This document shows positions 11,972-24,205 of a stretch of DNA of 64,000 nucleotides, in pieces. Each line of letters starts with the position of its first letter. Position 1 is the stretch's first letter. Below the pieces are notes generated by a model. It searched no databases. It worked only from the letters and a program-made list of their open reading frames with translations, and was not told where the DNA came from. The position numbers and the translations under genes were made by a program. The stretch is from Gymnopilus junonius. Its lineage: Eukaryota > Basidiomycota > Agaricomycetes > Agaricales > Galerinaceae. The stretch spans positions 620,001 to 684,000 of the forward strand of contig JADNYJ010000003.1 of assembly GCA_015501075.1 (NCBI GenBank). Reading direction: 5' to 3'.

Positions 11972-13511
11972 TTTGCAACAGATATGGGGAAAATATCTTC
12001 CTAAATTTTTAGTAAAATACTAAGGCAAGTAAAGGGGTCAATATACCTTGGAATTATTACAGATACGGAGACCGTGCTACTAGAACTCGACGTCGAAGAT
12101 GAGCTGAAAAGTGTGGACAATCACTAAAAGTCCAGCCAAAGGTATGAAGAGTTCGTCTTTTGTATGTAGTCAATACGCAGTTATCTTGAACCATTCGAGA
12201 ACACCTATCGGCGTAGATGTTGAGCGTCAAGGACAAGTGCAAGCACAGGTTCTTATGTGGGTACCATCGCAGTGCATCTTCAAGGAAGCGGTTGATCTAG
12301 CACACGTCTGCCGGCCAACCGAATCCAGACCCTTCGGTGTGCACTGCCACCCCGATGCCACTTTCCTTTTGACCACTATGATCTATCAACTATACTATGT
12401 ACTACGTCGGACTCGAGTACGATGGTGTACTGCTTTCGATGATTTTGACTGTCTCTAAGGCCTTGATCTCTATTCGAAGACGCCCTTCTGAAAAGCTGGC
12501 TTTGTTTTCCGTCCATTGCCTTCAACCTTCACTGGCAGCACACTCTCGAAAGAATATTTATGGGACTATGACATTCGAACATGTCATCACGTTTTTCGCT
12601 TGATCCGGGAATGCTCATTGCGCCCTTCATTAAGGCTCGGAATTCCAGTGCGAGCACAAACCTGATACAGGGTCTCGACTGCATGTTCGATTCTGCTTTG
12701 CTGCTACCAGCGAGAACACGGTCATTCTGTAAGAAAACCGAGTAAGTTCGCCATACTTCCATGACGCGCATCAAAACTGGTTTCCAAGTTGGTGGCGCAT
12801 ATTTTTTTTTGGAAAACCATCAAAATACCTCCTTCAGTGATCGACTGTCCCTCAATTTATACTGAGATATTCTTGCGGCTATAGCGTTTGCTCATCACAG
12901 CTCGATCTATCTATTCTGAGTGCTTCAAAAATTATTATTTGGTACGTCGTTTCTGACGATCATTATTGTGGATAGTTTCTGCACTACGAATTCCTTATCC
13001 AGCCTGATTTCTTGAAGGACGTAAACTTAAGGTTACAAAAGGTTACCTCGGGTCTAGATCCTATTTATTGTTGCGTCGGTATTCCTACAAGTATTACTCG
13101 GGGGAATTGTGGCACCTCAGTAGTGATTCATTCATTCCATCCGCCAGGATCGTTGGAGAATGAAACTCCTGCAGGCTGTAGCTCAAGCTAGTGCACCCCT
13201 TGGACAACATACCTCACGAAGAAATATATATCGTGAAACTGAGAGTTATTTCACACAGCCTTACATCATTGAAGGGTATCTACAGATTCTTGATGAACAG
13301 AAGATCAAAGAGTACATTCAACAATCCCTTTCACGTAGGCAGTTCAGATTGTGAGCTTAATTCTATTTTTAGTTATCTTGGCAGGAGCGCCGTTACAGGG
13401 GTTATTTTTGCCTCCGACCTTGTGTGGTTTTCCCATCAATCGCGGAAAAAACTAGCGTTCGATATATACTTGAGTGCTTGATTATGATGCCCTGCACTTC
13501 ATTCTTCCTTT
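11972..13511. other. Spacer upstream of FAD oxidase copy A
   Basis: No gene is supported. The right part (from about 12599) includes blocks that recur upstream of copy B and belongs to the duplicated unit. Confidence 0.4.
12599..13290 (+). repeat. Duplicated flank, copy 1 (upstream of FAD oxidase A)
   Basis: Discontinuous similarity to 16464-16800: a block starting GATCCGGGAATGC near 12602, a block around 13045-13130 sharing TTGCGTCGG and TTGTGGCAC, and a block near 13250-13280 sharing ACAG.CTTACA and GAAGGG.ATCT. Order and orientation are the same in both copies. Spacing differs, so both copies have gained or lost DNA since duplication. Confidence 0.65.
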
Positions 13512-16201
13512 ATGTCATCGCAGGTGGCATTCGGACTTGACCCTTTGTCCTTTCCCTCTCAGATTTCGCTCAGAGTCCACTATGTGGACCCCTAGCCCCT
13601 AGTGTTGCAGACTGGGCGGCTCTGAACGAGACAGTCGGAGGCCGTTTATACCATGGCTATCCATTTGCAAAGCCTTGCTTCTCTACATACAAGGCAACAA
13701 AGTCGTACCCAACGCTGCAGAATGCGCCTACGTTAAGGAGAATTACTTCAACAACCACAGTAAGTACTCTAGACCATTTGTCAATGTAACTACCTAATCT
13801 TGCTCTGTGCAGTGAATCGTTCGCATGCCTTTGGTGGATATGGTTCAGTATGGCTATCCTGGGTTTCTTTCTTCACGAGCCCATTAACATCTTCGACTCA
13901 GACACAATTCGAAATGTGCATGTCGACCGGTGACGGTTGTCACCTTGATTGGACAAACCCTTACAATGATGCATCATTTGCACCTCAACAGCAGTGTTCT
14001 CAAGGAGGCATATCACCATTCTATGTGCGTTTGGAAGCCTTCCTACTCTGCGCCTTCACATCCTAACGTATTCGCATGCTTCTATCTACTTCAAGATTGA
14101 TGTCCAAAATAAGGACGACGTTGTTGCGGCCTTCAAATTTAGCAAGAAACAAGGAGTCAATCTGGTCATCAAAAATTCTGGAGTATGACATATGATTGAC
14201 TGAGAAAGTGTCAACTTATATTTGGTGTTTTCAGCACGATTTCAAAGGTCGCAGTGCCGCACCGGATTCTCTGGCTCTATGGGTGAGTAATGCGGCTTTG
14301 GTTGTCGTTGTATTCTAATAGCCTTTATATTTAGATGCATAACTTCAAATATGTACGAGAGTATTCCACGTATTGGAAACTTTCATTGACTTTGCCTTGG
14401 AAAATTAGATCAACCATGATGAAAACTTTGTTCCTGAAGGATGCAACGTCGATGGTCAACCAGCGCTCACCTTCGGAGTAAGTCTCTTTCGTTTGTTAAA
14501 AACACTATCTATGACAGATAAATTGTTAGGCCGGCACACAATTCCGTGATATTGCCCAATTCACTGACGAACATGGACTTCAATTTGTAGGAGGATCTGA
14601 TCAGTCGGTTGCCGCAGCAGGCGGTTGGTCACAAGTGAGCACATCGCTTCCAAAATAAATATGATTCATAGCACTCATCACTGCATTCAGGGAGGCGGCC
14701 ATTCTCCTCTGTCTCCTAATTACGGAATGGGTGCTGACCGAACTGTACGTCTGAGTGTTTCTACTTCTATGACCGACAGAACAAGCCATCTCTTCCTAGC
14801 TGCAATACAAGGTCGTAACCCCTGATGGTGTATTCCGCACCGTGAATGCGTGTCAGAACGAGGACCTCTTCTTTGCCCTTCGTGGAGGAGGTGGAGGAAC
14901 CTTTGGCGTAGTGCTAGAAGCTACTATGATGGTATCTATTTCCGAGACCCTCCGAATGTAAGGACATTTCAATAAGTCGACATTTGATGCTTCACTGACT
15001 CTTTATAATCTCAGGGCAAACATTAACTGGCCCATTAACGACGATAATCTAAGATCGGTTGTTGGTATTTTCCTTGATAACGTCACAGCCATGGCGGAAA
15101 ATGGATGGGGAGGATATCTTACTGTTAGTACTTTCAACTTTTCTACTCTCACATTCTCAAAGCAAATTTTCAAGCCTTCCATCGGAAATCTTGTTCTCAT
15201 CAGTCCTAGGATGGATCTGGAGGCCGCTCAAGAGATGATGAAACCCCTGGTCGATTTAACAACGGCAATGGGAGGAAATTCCTCTGTTACACATATTGCT
15301 TCCTATGATGAATGGTTTAAGGGATGGATGACTGGAACTATCGGTGCTCAAGATGTAAGTTCCCCGCGTGTATCCTTTCTAGCCTTTAAATTGACTGATT
15401 TCTTCGCAGCCTGTCGGATTGCCAGTTGCAATTACAACGAGGTTAATCCCTGCCAAGAATCATGAGACCGCAGACGGCCGAGCTGAACTGCATGACGCAT
15501 TGATGAATGCATTTGCCAACTCTGCATTCTCTCAAATCCATATCACTACTCCATACGGATTCAGCGGCACCAAAGGTCTCGACACCAGTGTCCACCCTAT
15601 CTGGAGATCAGTTCTGTACCAAGTCAGTTTCATATACTTATCGTTAGAAGAACCTTCGAAATCCTCATTTCTTATATAGGTCATGCTAGTGAACAGCTGG
15701 TACTGGGATGGAACTCTCGCAGACCGTGAATTAGCATATTCCCAATCCACCAAGGCCGTGAACTTCTTGCGCGATATTACGCCCGATTCTGGGGCTTACA
15801 TCGTACGTAATGTTTCTATCAAGGACTTTATTAGCTACTCATTGAACCTCAGAATGAGTCCGATATTCATGAGCCTGACTTCGAAGGTACGTTGATTAGA
15901 AACGTGGCAATGGCTGTATTAGGCTGACAGCATGAATTTAACGTAGTTGCATTCTGGGGCGGTCACTATCCTCGTCTCCTCGAAATCAAGAAAAAATAGT
16001 GAGTATCTACCTCTAAGCCATGTCCAGCACCTTGACACTGCTATCCAGTGACCCCGATCATCTGCTTGACTGTTGGCATTGCGGTGAGCGTCTTTTCTCT
16101 CCCTTGTTGATCTGCATATCTCAGTGGTTTTTCTCTTCCTTTTAAATTCCACAGTCGGTTGGAAGGGCGCTCGTGACCCTCAATATAGGTGCTACATTTA
16201 A
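13512..16201 (+). pseudogene. FAD-linked (VAO/BBE-type) oxidase copy A, 5' end frameshifted
   Basis: Relative of secreted fungal FAD-linked oxidases with a PCMH-type FAD domain and a berberine-bridge-like C-terminus. About fourteen exons can be followed. Landmarks are NSG joined to HDFKGRS (His of the 8-alpha-histidyl FAD link), [51 protein letters not shown] and the C-terminal YDPDHLLDCWHC...YRCYI ending at 16199-16201. Against copy B, one base is missing near 13561 and another near 13691, so the exon encoding the N-terminus is not translatable as it stands. The rest, including all later splice sites, is intact. No clear signal peptide is in frame, unlike copy C. It may be a young pseudogene, or a functional gene hit by base-calling errors. 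Confidence 0.78.
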
Positions 16202-16354
16202 TACACCCTACTGCACATCACTAGCGGCTTCTGCGCTGGCTAATGTACTATATCTACATTTCAAGAAACAGGGATTATTCAAAAATCAAGTTATATGCTG
16301 TCAAAGATTATAAAAAAAGTTGGCAAATGGGCCTACTAGTACTTTCAAAAACTA

Positions 16355-16380
16355 TCGTCTAGCCCCCCGGCAAGGACGAC
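16355..16380. repeat. Remnant resembling the 3' end of coiled-coil gene P1
   Basis: The short stretch TCGTCTAGC..CGGGCAAGGACGAC downstream of copy A resembles 21061-21102, which contains the last codons of P1 on the minus strand. Its position relative to copy A matches that of P1 relative to copy B, so the duplicated segment probably once included the end of the P1 gene. Confidence 0.5.
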
Positions 16381-16463
16381 AAAATCGAAGTTGTCTAAAA
16401 TGAACTACTCAAATATGCGTTCAAGATCTGGCCGACTGCATTCTTACGTGTCGTCGACTTCCG

Positions 16464-16800
16464 CGCTTCATCCGGGAATGCACAGAACAGGTCCCTTGAA
16501 CCCTGACCCTCTAGTCAGGTTTGTGCACCAATCTCCTTCTCCACCCCGACTTCTTGGAGGACACCAGAGCTTGGCCAAACCTTACCCTGGGTTCGGACCT
16601 TATCTATTATTGCGTCGGAATTCCTGCCACCATTAGCACTCGGGGGTTGTGGCACATCGATAGCACTGGCCGAAGCAATTTGAAGGGACAACTTCAGAAG
16701 CATGACAATTCCAACGTATAATAACAAAATTTATTCTGCACAGACTTACACCGAAGGGCATCTGGGGTAGAGATATCTGATTATTAGTATGGAGGTATGT
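16464..16800 (+). repeat. Duplicated flank, copy 2
   Basis: Counterpart of the blocks at 12599-13290, lying between copies A and B. After about 16800-16880 the similarity to copy A's upstream region stops, and it resumes only about 80 nt before the copy B start. Confidence 0.65.
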
Positions 16801-16879
16801 AACTTGAAATGGTTGCGAAATTGAGTGAAAATCTGTGAAGAAAAAAGTGAAAAACAGGAAGCTCCCAAGCTCCAAAATT

Positions 16880-17960
16880 CGGTCGTTATAACTTCAAATT
16901 TGCATAGATAGAAGACAAGTCAGCCAAGAAGCCGCTGAAAGCACTGCCGTACTACTAATAAGTAGGGTTATTTGGTTAGATTTACTGTAAAGCCTGTAAA
17001 GCCAGATATTTTTAGCACGGACCCGAGGATGGCGTCCCGGAACACATCAGAACTCGTCCAGTTCTGGGCTAGGCGTGATGTGATTGCAACATGAAGGTAA
17101 CCGAGCTTGCGGAAAAAAAGTCAATCACAAAGGCTTTTTTTAGAGTCATGTATGTACAATAGGGACTCCAGGGAAATTTTTTGGTAAAAGAGAATAGAAT
17201 TACCAAAATTTCAGCATTCTTTTCAGGAGGCAGAGAAATTTTTTGAAGTTCAGAGGTATGGAAAAGACGTGTCTAGAGTGTACATGAGCTCACACCGGCA
17301 AGCTCGGGAGAGCGCTTGAGCCACCCATCACTCCGAGGCTCTGGCTTACAGCGGAAATGAACCAGCTCATTTGTGTAAATCCAGGGTAAAGCGAGCTGGA
17401 TTTACCGTAAATCCCTCCAGATAAGCTACTTATTGAACTTATGTCCACCAAAAGGAATACTTATTGACTTGAACCAGCTCAAATTGCAGCCTGCAGAAGC
17501 AGTACCTAGTTCAACTGCATTGAAAAGGCCACTGCCACTGTCTATTCCCATTGAATATATTTAGTACATGTTTCTGTATTTCTGTGTAATTATTATGGTA
17601 CATAAGATGTGTTTAAGCAAGGAGGGAGGGAACAGAGCTCGAGATGAGACCGAAGACGGCTGCCGAAGACGCATCCCGCTGCCAAGTGATGGCTGAGAAG
17701 TGGGCTATTTTTGGGCCACCCAGCACATCAGTCCCATCAATCTGCCCTCGGTGTCCATCCCGATCGAGCTGGGTCCCATCAATCGAGCTGGGGAAAGCCG
17801 TGCCTGCAAGTTCTCTCGACTTTGGAGGACACCCAGGCGCTCGAACGCGACGCGTCCGCCCTCGATTGCAGGTCACGAGCACGTGACTCTCGGCACGCTC
17901 GGCGCCTGCGCAAGCCCCCCGTAAATCCCTCGGCATAAGTCAGTCCAGATTATGCGGACT
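16880..17960. other. About 1 kb of extra DNA between the shared flank and copy B, probable old insertion
   Basis: Copy A has about 385 nt between the flank block ending near 13130 and its start; copy B has about 1440 nt. The extra DNA differs in character. It has short repeats (TGAACCAGCTCA at about 17358 and 17470), a perfect hairpin at 17375-17405 and, at 17640-17935, a GC-rich tract with CpG-rich words such as CGATCGAGCTGGG. The frames there overlap in several phases and look non-coding. I find neither terminal inverted repeats nor a transposase, so it may be a non-autonomous element or a solo remnant. Confidence 0.45.
17375..17405. repeat. Perfect 10-bp inverted repeat
   Basis: GTAAATCCAG at 17375-17384 and CTGGATTTAC at 17396-17405 are exact reverse complements with an 11-nt loop. 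A further GTAAATCCCTC follows at 17407. Confidence 0.7.
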
Positions 17961-18101
17961 TGGGTCTATTTTTAAATCTCGTGGTGTCCAGTTATTTAAG
18001 TTTTTGGACTCTTAACTCTTTGCTGTTCCATCAGACGCGGAAAAGACACTCTGGCTTTCGAGAGTGCTTGATTACTATGCCTTGCATTTCATTCCTCTAT
18101 A

Positions 18102-20764
18102 ATGTCATCTCAAGTGGCATTCGAAATCGACGCACTGACCTTTCCTTCATTGGATCTCGCTCATAGTTCACTGTGTGGACCTCTGACCCCTAGTGTCGCA
18201 GACTGGGCGGCTCTGAACGAGACAGTTGGTGGTCGTTTATACCATGGATATCCATTCGCAAAGCCATGCTTCTCCACATACAATGGCAACAAAATCGTGC
18301 CCAACACTGCGGAATGCGCATACGTTCAAGAGAACTACGTCAACAACCATAGTAAGTAGACCCTCTTTGTCCAACATAAACAAGCTAATCTTGCTATCTG
18401 TAGTGAATCGTTCACATGCCTTTGGTGGATATGGCTACGTATGGCTCTCTCCGAGTTTTTAACTTCACGAACCCAATAACACTCTTGACCCAGACACAAT
18501 TCGAGATGTGCATGTCGACCGGTGGCCGCTGTCACTTGATTGGACAGATCCCTCGAATGAAGCATCATTTGCACCTCAACAGCAGTGTTCTCAGGGAAGG
18601 ATCTCTCCACTCTCCGTGCGTTCAGAAGCCTTCCTACTTTCCACCCTAGCAACCCGGCGTATTGACATGTTTTTAGATCGATATTCAAGATAAGGACGAC
18701 ATTGTTGCGGCATTCAAATTTAGCAAGAAACAAGGAGTCAATCTGGCTATCAAAAATACTGGGGTATATGATATAGCTGGGGGACATAGTGGCTTGTATC
18801 GGTGTTAACAGCAGGATTTCAATGGTCGTAGTGCTGCGCCAGACTCTCTGGGTCTATGGGTGACTAATGCTGTTTTGGTTGTTGTCGCAAGTTAACAGTC
18901 ATTTAGCTGCATAACCTCAAATACGTACGAGCTCATTCCACATACTTATGGGGAACCTGATCGACCTTTCTACCGCAAATTAGATTAATCACGTCGAAAA
19001 TTTCGTTTCTGGAGGATGCAATGTCGATGGTCAACCAGCACTAACTTTTGGAGTAGGGCTTATTTCACTTGAAGATAGTCTATCCACTGACCCATCGAAC
19101 TCAGGCCGGCACACAATTCCACGATATTGCCCAATTCACTGATGAACATCGACTTCAATTTGTAGGCGGATCTGATCAGTCGGTTGGCGCAGCAGGTGGC
19201 TGGTCACAAGTGAGTGTATCAATGCCGTAAACTAATAGGATCCACAGAGTTCACCACTGAATTCAGGGAGGCGGCCACTCTCCTCTATCTCCTAATTACG
19301 GAATGGGTGCTGACCGAACTGTACGCTTAATTATTTCTCTCCTTTGCCAGACTTAACACACAAAACTATTTCTAGCTCCAATACAAAGTTGTGACCCCTG
19401 ATGGTATATTCCGCACTGTAAATGCATGCCTGAACGAAGACCTCTTCTTCGCCCTTCGCGGAGGAGGCGGAGGAACATTTGGCGTTGTCCTGGAAGCTAC
19501 CATGATGGTAACTCCTTCTCAGACCTTCCAAATGTGAGGCAGTTTCAATTAGCCGACATTCAGACATTCACTGATCCTTTATAACCTCAGGGCAAACATT
19601 AATTGGCCTATCAATGACGATAATCTAAGATCAGTTATTGGTAATTTCCTTAATAATGTTACTGCCATGGCGAAAAATGGCTGGGGAGGATATCTTACTG
19701 TTAGTGCTTTCAATTTTTCCATTCTTGTGTAGATTCTCAAATCAAGAATTTCAAGCCTTCCATTGGAAATCTTGTTCTTATTACCCCTAGAATGGATTTG
19801 CCGGCCGCTCAAGAGATGATGAAACCCTTGGTTGATTTAACAACGGCAATGGGAGGAAATTCATCTGTCACGCATATTGCTTCATATAATGAATGGTTCC
19901 AGGGATGGGCTGCTGGAACTATCGGTCTCAATCCGTAGGTTCCTCGCATACATCTCCGCATTAGCCTTTGGTTTGACCAATCTTTTTGCAGCCTGTAGGA
20001 CTACCAGCTGCACTTGCATCACGGTTAATACCTGCCAAGAACCACGAGACTACGGAAGGCCGAGCTGAATTGCATGCTGCATTGATGAATGCATTTGCCA
20101 GCTCCATCTTTTCTCAAATCCATATTACTACTCCATACGGATTCAACGGCAGCAAAGGTCTCGACACCAGTGTCCACCCTATATGGAGATCAGTTCTGTA
20201 CCAGGTGAGTTTAATATGTCGTTGGAAGGCCGTTTGGAATGCTCATTTCTTGTTTAGGTCATGCTTGTGAACAGCTGGTACTGGGATGGAACTCTCGCAG
20301 ACCGTGAATTAGCATATTCTCAGTCCACCAAGGCCGTGAACTTCTTGCGAGATATCATGCCGGGGCTTACCTCGTATGTAATGTTTCTCTTGATGGTTTT
20401 GTTACTCTAGATACTTATGAGCCTCAGAATGAAGCCGACATCCATGAACCTGACTTCGAAGGTACGTTCATCGAAAATGTAGTGATGACTTATTTGAGCT
20501 GACAGTGTGTACTCGACATAGTTGCATTCTGGGGTGGGCACTATCCTCGTCTCCTAGAAATCAAGAATAAATAGTCAGTACGTCGCTTGAAGTCACCTTC
20601 ACCTTCTGACGCTGCTACCAGTGACCCCGACCATCTACTTGACTGTTGGCATTGTGGTGACTATTTTTTCCATTGCTTATCACTACATTCCTAACGGTTC
20701 TCTATTTCTTTTCACAGTTGGCTGGAAGGGTGCTCAGGGCCCTCAATACAGGTGCTATATCTAA
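18102..20764 (+). pseudogene. FAD-linked oxidase copy B, degenerate tandem paralogue of A
   Basis: Closely related to copy A across all exons and most introns. The gene starts MSSQVAFEIDALTFPSLDL and ends ...RCYI at 20762-20764. Lesions relative to A and C: one base lost near 18536 (the CHLDWT codons), one base lost near 19924 at the splice junction of GTIGAQS, and a 7-nt deletion near 20361 removing most of ITPDSGAY. In addition, the exon that should begin with the FAD-linking His begins CAG GAT TTC, giving NTG-QDFNGRS, so the covalent flavin attachment residue is Gln. The 7-nt deletion and the His-to-Gln change cannot be homopolymer base-calling errors, so this copy is probably a true pseudogene. 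Its 3' end faces the 3' end of P1, 287 nt away. Confidence 0.82.
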
Positions 20765-21051
20765 TATACCCTACTGCAACGTCACTAGCGCCTTCCGCAC
20801 TAGCTAATGTACTATATTTACATCGCATGAAAGAAGAGTTGAGTATTGGGAATCAAATTTATTACAACTATTTCATATGAAGGCTACACCGAGAACACAT
20901 CGTACAATGAAGTCCATGTAAGGTAGAAGTACAATCCGTATATAGTATCTACATAAGAGCATCAAAAATTTTAGTAGCTGTGAAGTAGAGATGTCGTAAA
21001 TGTGGTGCGGAAGGCTACAAAATAAAGAAATCATGAGCAATGGATCAGCTT

Positions 21052-23760
21052 TCAAGGGCTTTCGTCTAGCACTCGGGCAAGGACAACCCTAGGCTTTAGG
21101 ACGACAATTTGGTCCTGTTGAGAGGCGGCATCCTTCTTGACCTCTACCCGCTTCAGCCCCATACCACAAGTTCCAGCAATAGGTTCCATCCGCATCGTGG
21201 TCCCAAGCTGATGACGGGTCATAGCATGTGCTTCCTCCATCCACTTTGGTTGGAAAGGCATATCAGGCCCTATCACTGAAAGATCCAAATCGCCACAGAT
21301 ATCCTTCTCAGCAAGAGCGGTGCGGACATCGTATGCCATTTTGACTAGGCTGAGCAACTTTGAAGTGAACAGTGATGTACGATTGGGTCGCATTTTCAGA
21401 CCAGCGACTAGTAAAATTGAGCTCAAATCTTGGAGGATGTCGGCAGCCCACTCGGGGAACCTTACAGGTACAGTTGTACTGATGTTTGTCTGGATGATTT
21501 TGACTTTCCCGCAATCGACCCTCGGGGCTGTTCAGGATGATCAGTGACAGAGTAAACGAAAGCATGGAAATCAGAACGTACCAGATGAAGTCGCGACCTT
21601 TGAGTTCATCTCAATCAGCAAATCAGCAAATGATTGCTGTTTAGGGTACCATCCCTCAATGATGCTAGTACACCAGTTCACCATGAAGACCTCCAACACG
21701 ACCTGCATCAGTAGGAATCGGAAAGCCTTTGAGCGGTCGTTCGCCTGTGCTTGAACCATAGTGGTCACTTTACTGCCCAACATTGTTCGTGCTAAAGTCG
21801 TGTCGTCTGAGGTCGGATATGCGCTCTTCGTACGTTCTAGGTTTTCCACCAGCAAATTGGCAGATTGAAGAATTTCTTCATTGAGCGCGCTCAGTGCACC
21901 CATAACCTCGACGCTAGGTTCCTTGATTGGCGACAATAACTTAGCACGTCTAGTCGGACCATAGACCCCTTCGACACGCGCTTCCACTTTACTGCGTGTC
22001 AAATGGTCTAAGCACCTCATCTGTCGTTCTGCCTGATTGAGGCGGTGATGCATTGTGTCTAGCTGCTCTTGCCAATTTTGTTTCTCCATGGAGAGCCTAA
22101 GAACGTCCCTCTCCTTATTCTTCAGTTGCTTCTCAAAAGTAGCTATCTCTTTCTTTTGAAGCTCGTTCTCCTTTCGGAGAGCAGCCACCTCTTCGTTGGC
22201 ATCTTTCAGCTGCTCTTCGAGACGAATTTTGTCCAAATTGCTTTGAGCTTTGACGAGGGCAGCTTCTCTCTGAGTCTCTTCCAATTCGCGCAACGTACGC
22301 TCCAGAAATTCATGCAATGCGTCTTGATCATCTGATTGGCTGAGCTCATTGATTTTGGTCTGAACAGCCTTGAACGAAGGCGGAACGGATGATGCAGAAT
22401 GGGGTGAGAGCACATCGCCTTCCAAACGAATTTTTGGATGTGCACTCCCATTCAAAGCAGACTTTCCCGGAGTAAGAGAACTTTGTGATGGGTTTGGAGA
22501 GAGCGATAAAGGCCATAGCCCGGTGGCGTCAGGGGCAATATTTTTCTGAGATTGCAACCGTCGTAGACGCCCTGTCTCCTCCATCCTCTTCGCGAACGAG
22601 CTATCAACACCCAAGGTGCTTGGCGTAAAACCTGATGAAGACGGTTTGGGAGGTGGAGGCGAGAGGTTGTTGCCGGATTTGACAATAGGTTGAAGCATTA
22701 GGAAAGTGTTCTGAGGTCGCTTTCGTCGACTCTTCTTCTCCTGGTCATCGTTGCTTAGTGATGAAGATGATATCGATGTGGAGTTAGATGTGGAAGTAGG
22801 GATGAAATCCGGTGGCTGAATATCGGTGGATATTTCAAGGTCGTCTGCAGATCTAGGTGGAGGTAAATCTGTTGGTAAGGGATGGTATTGTACTGCTGTT
22901 CTCTGAGTAGATGAAGAGGAAGTATTAGGTATGGGCTCTGGATTTGGAACAGTAGCTAGTTTATGAAGGAAAGAAGGAAAAGAGGATTTGCTTCGTTGAG
23001 AACGCGAAGGGTCAAGTTCTTGCTTATTCGAATCCGGTTCGGAAATGGGCTTGGGGCGTTGAGCGTCTTGCAACGTGAGATTTGGTGTAGTCTGCGAAAT
23101 TTCTGGTTCCAGAGGTTGCTCACGCGAATCGGAGGCAGTCTTCCGAGTCTGTTCCGAGCTGTCTGCGTCTGCAGTACCTATAGACTGTTTCGCAAGGTCA
23201 TCCGAGCTACTGGAAATGCTGCTCTCTGCTACAGATAGAGCGACAAGCCTTCGGTCGAGGAATGTTCTCTTTTGACTGGTGTGCCCTCTATCCTCCAAAG
23301 AATTGGGATTGGGAAAGATGTCATCTTTGAAAGATGAATTGTCCGTTGCAAGTTTGTCAAGGAGAAGACCGGATGAGACTTTGTCGCTGTCAACAACAAG
23401 AGGCTCTAGGTTTTCCTTCAAAGAATCCGCAACGGTGGAAGTTACATGTGGTATACCCTCGAACAAGCCTGTTTGAGATGTGGCTTCATCAGGCTGTACT
23501 GGGATTCTGGGAAGGTGCTTTTCCGTCTGTTGTGCGACCTCCAGCATTTGTTTGCCTCTAATAGATAGAGTCCGCTCCCCCCATGGGTTCGAGGTCGAGG
23601 CTGTATGATATTCGATGCCCTCTTCCGAAACGAGAGGTCCAGGAGATGAATCTTTCTGCTTGTCCCTTCTACTTGATTCGTCCGTCTGGTCTACACGCTC
23701 TGAGGAGGATCCAAATCGCGAAACATTAGCAAAAGCGCGACGAAAACCTGAGGTCAACAT
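21052..23760 (-). CDS. Coiled-coil protein P1, unknown function
   Basis: Two exons (23760-21582 and 21527-21052, 54-nt intron, phases agree) give 884 residues. Residues 1-460 are Ser/Pro-rich and probably disordered. About 465-600 is a long coiled coil (LRELEETQREAALVKAQSNL, then KKEIATFEKQLKNKERDVLR). From about 600 there is a conserved globular part: LDHLTRSKVEARVEGVYGP, TRRAKLL, ALNEEILQSANLLVENLE, FMVNWCTSIIEGWYP, SFADLLIE and VRTALAEKDICGDLDL. The same C-terminal modules occur in P2 at 36.7-39.4 kb, so this is a family. I know of no function. A branch point plus CTCAG directly before codon 4 (near 23756) means the true start could lie in an upstream exon. The gene is convergent with FAD oxidase copy B. 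Confidence 0.75.
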
Positions 23761-24205
23761 TGAGTTAGCTGTGGAGAACGGTCATAGATGGTTGGAACAT
23801 GCTTTGTCAACGTGTAAAAGGATTGTAGGCGCCCACGCACTGGTTTTGAGTCAATGATGGTCCTGTCTGTCAACGATTTGCACAGCCCCTCAGCCTGTCC
23901 CTTTTCATTAAGCGGCCTCTGTGCCTCGTGGCACAGCTTCCTTTTCAATGTGATAAATCTCTACTCAGTACTAGTGTCGACAGTGGCATGGTTAAATTGA
24001 ATGATTTAGTCCAAGAAATTCCAAAAATATACATAGACATTGGGCGCATGATGGACGGATGGTACAAATGACAATGGTTCCGATGAGAATAAACATCAAG
24101 AATGCAAAAAGAGACAAAATGCAAGGGACCAAGAGATGCTAGGAAGAGAGGAAGAAATGGTACATCCAATAATTTACAAAAAAGGAATTGCAGAGTATAA
24201 CCATA
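23761..24205. other. Intergenic region between P1 and the RdRP gene
   Basis: Holds the P1 upstream region and the presumed 3' UTR of the RdRP gene. No supported frame. Confidence 0.4.

Noticed and set aside
16515..16727. Minus-strand frame with an apparent signal peptide (MLLYVGIVMLLKLSLQIASA)
   Set aside because: It overlaps the duplicated flank, and the corresponding sequence upstream of copy A does not keep the frame.
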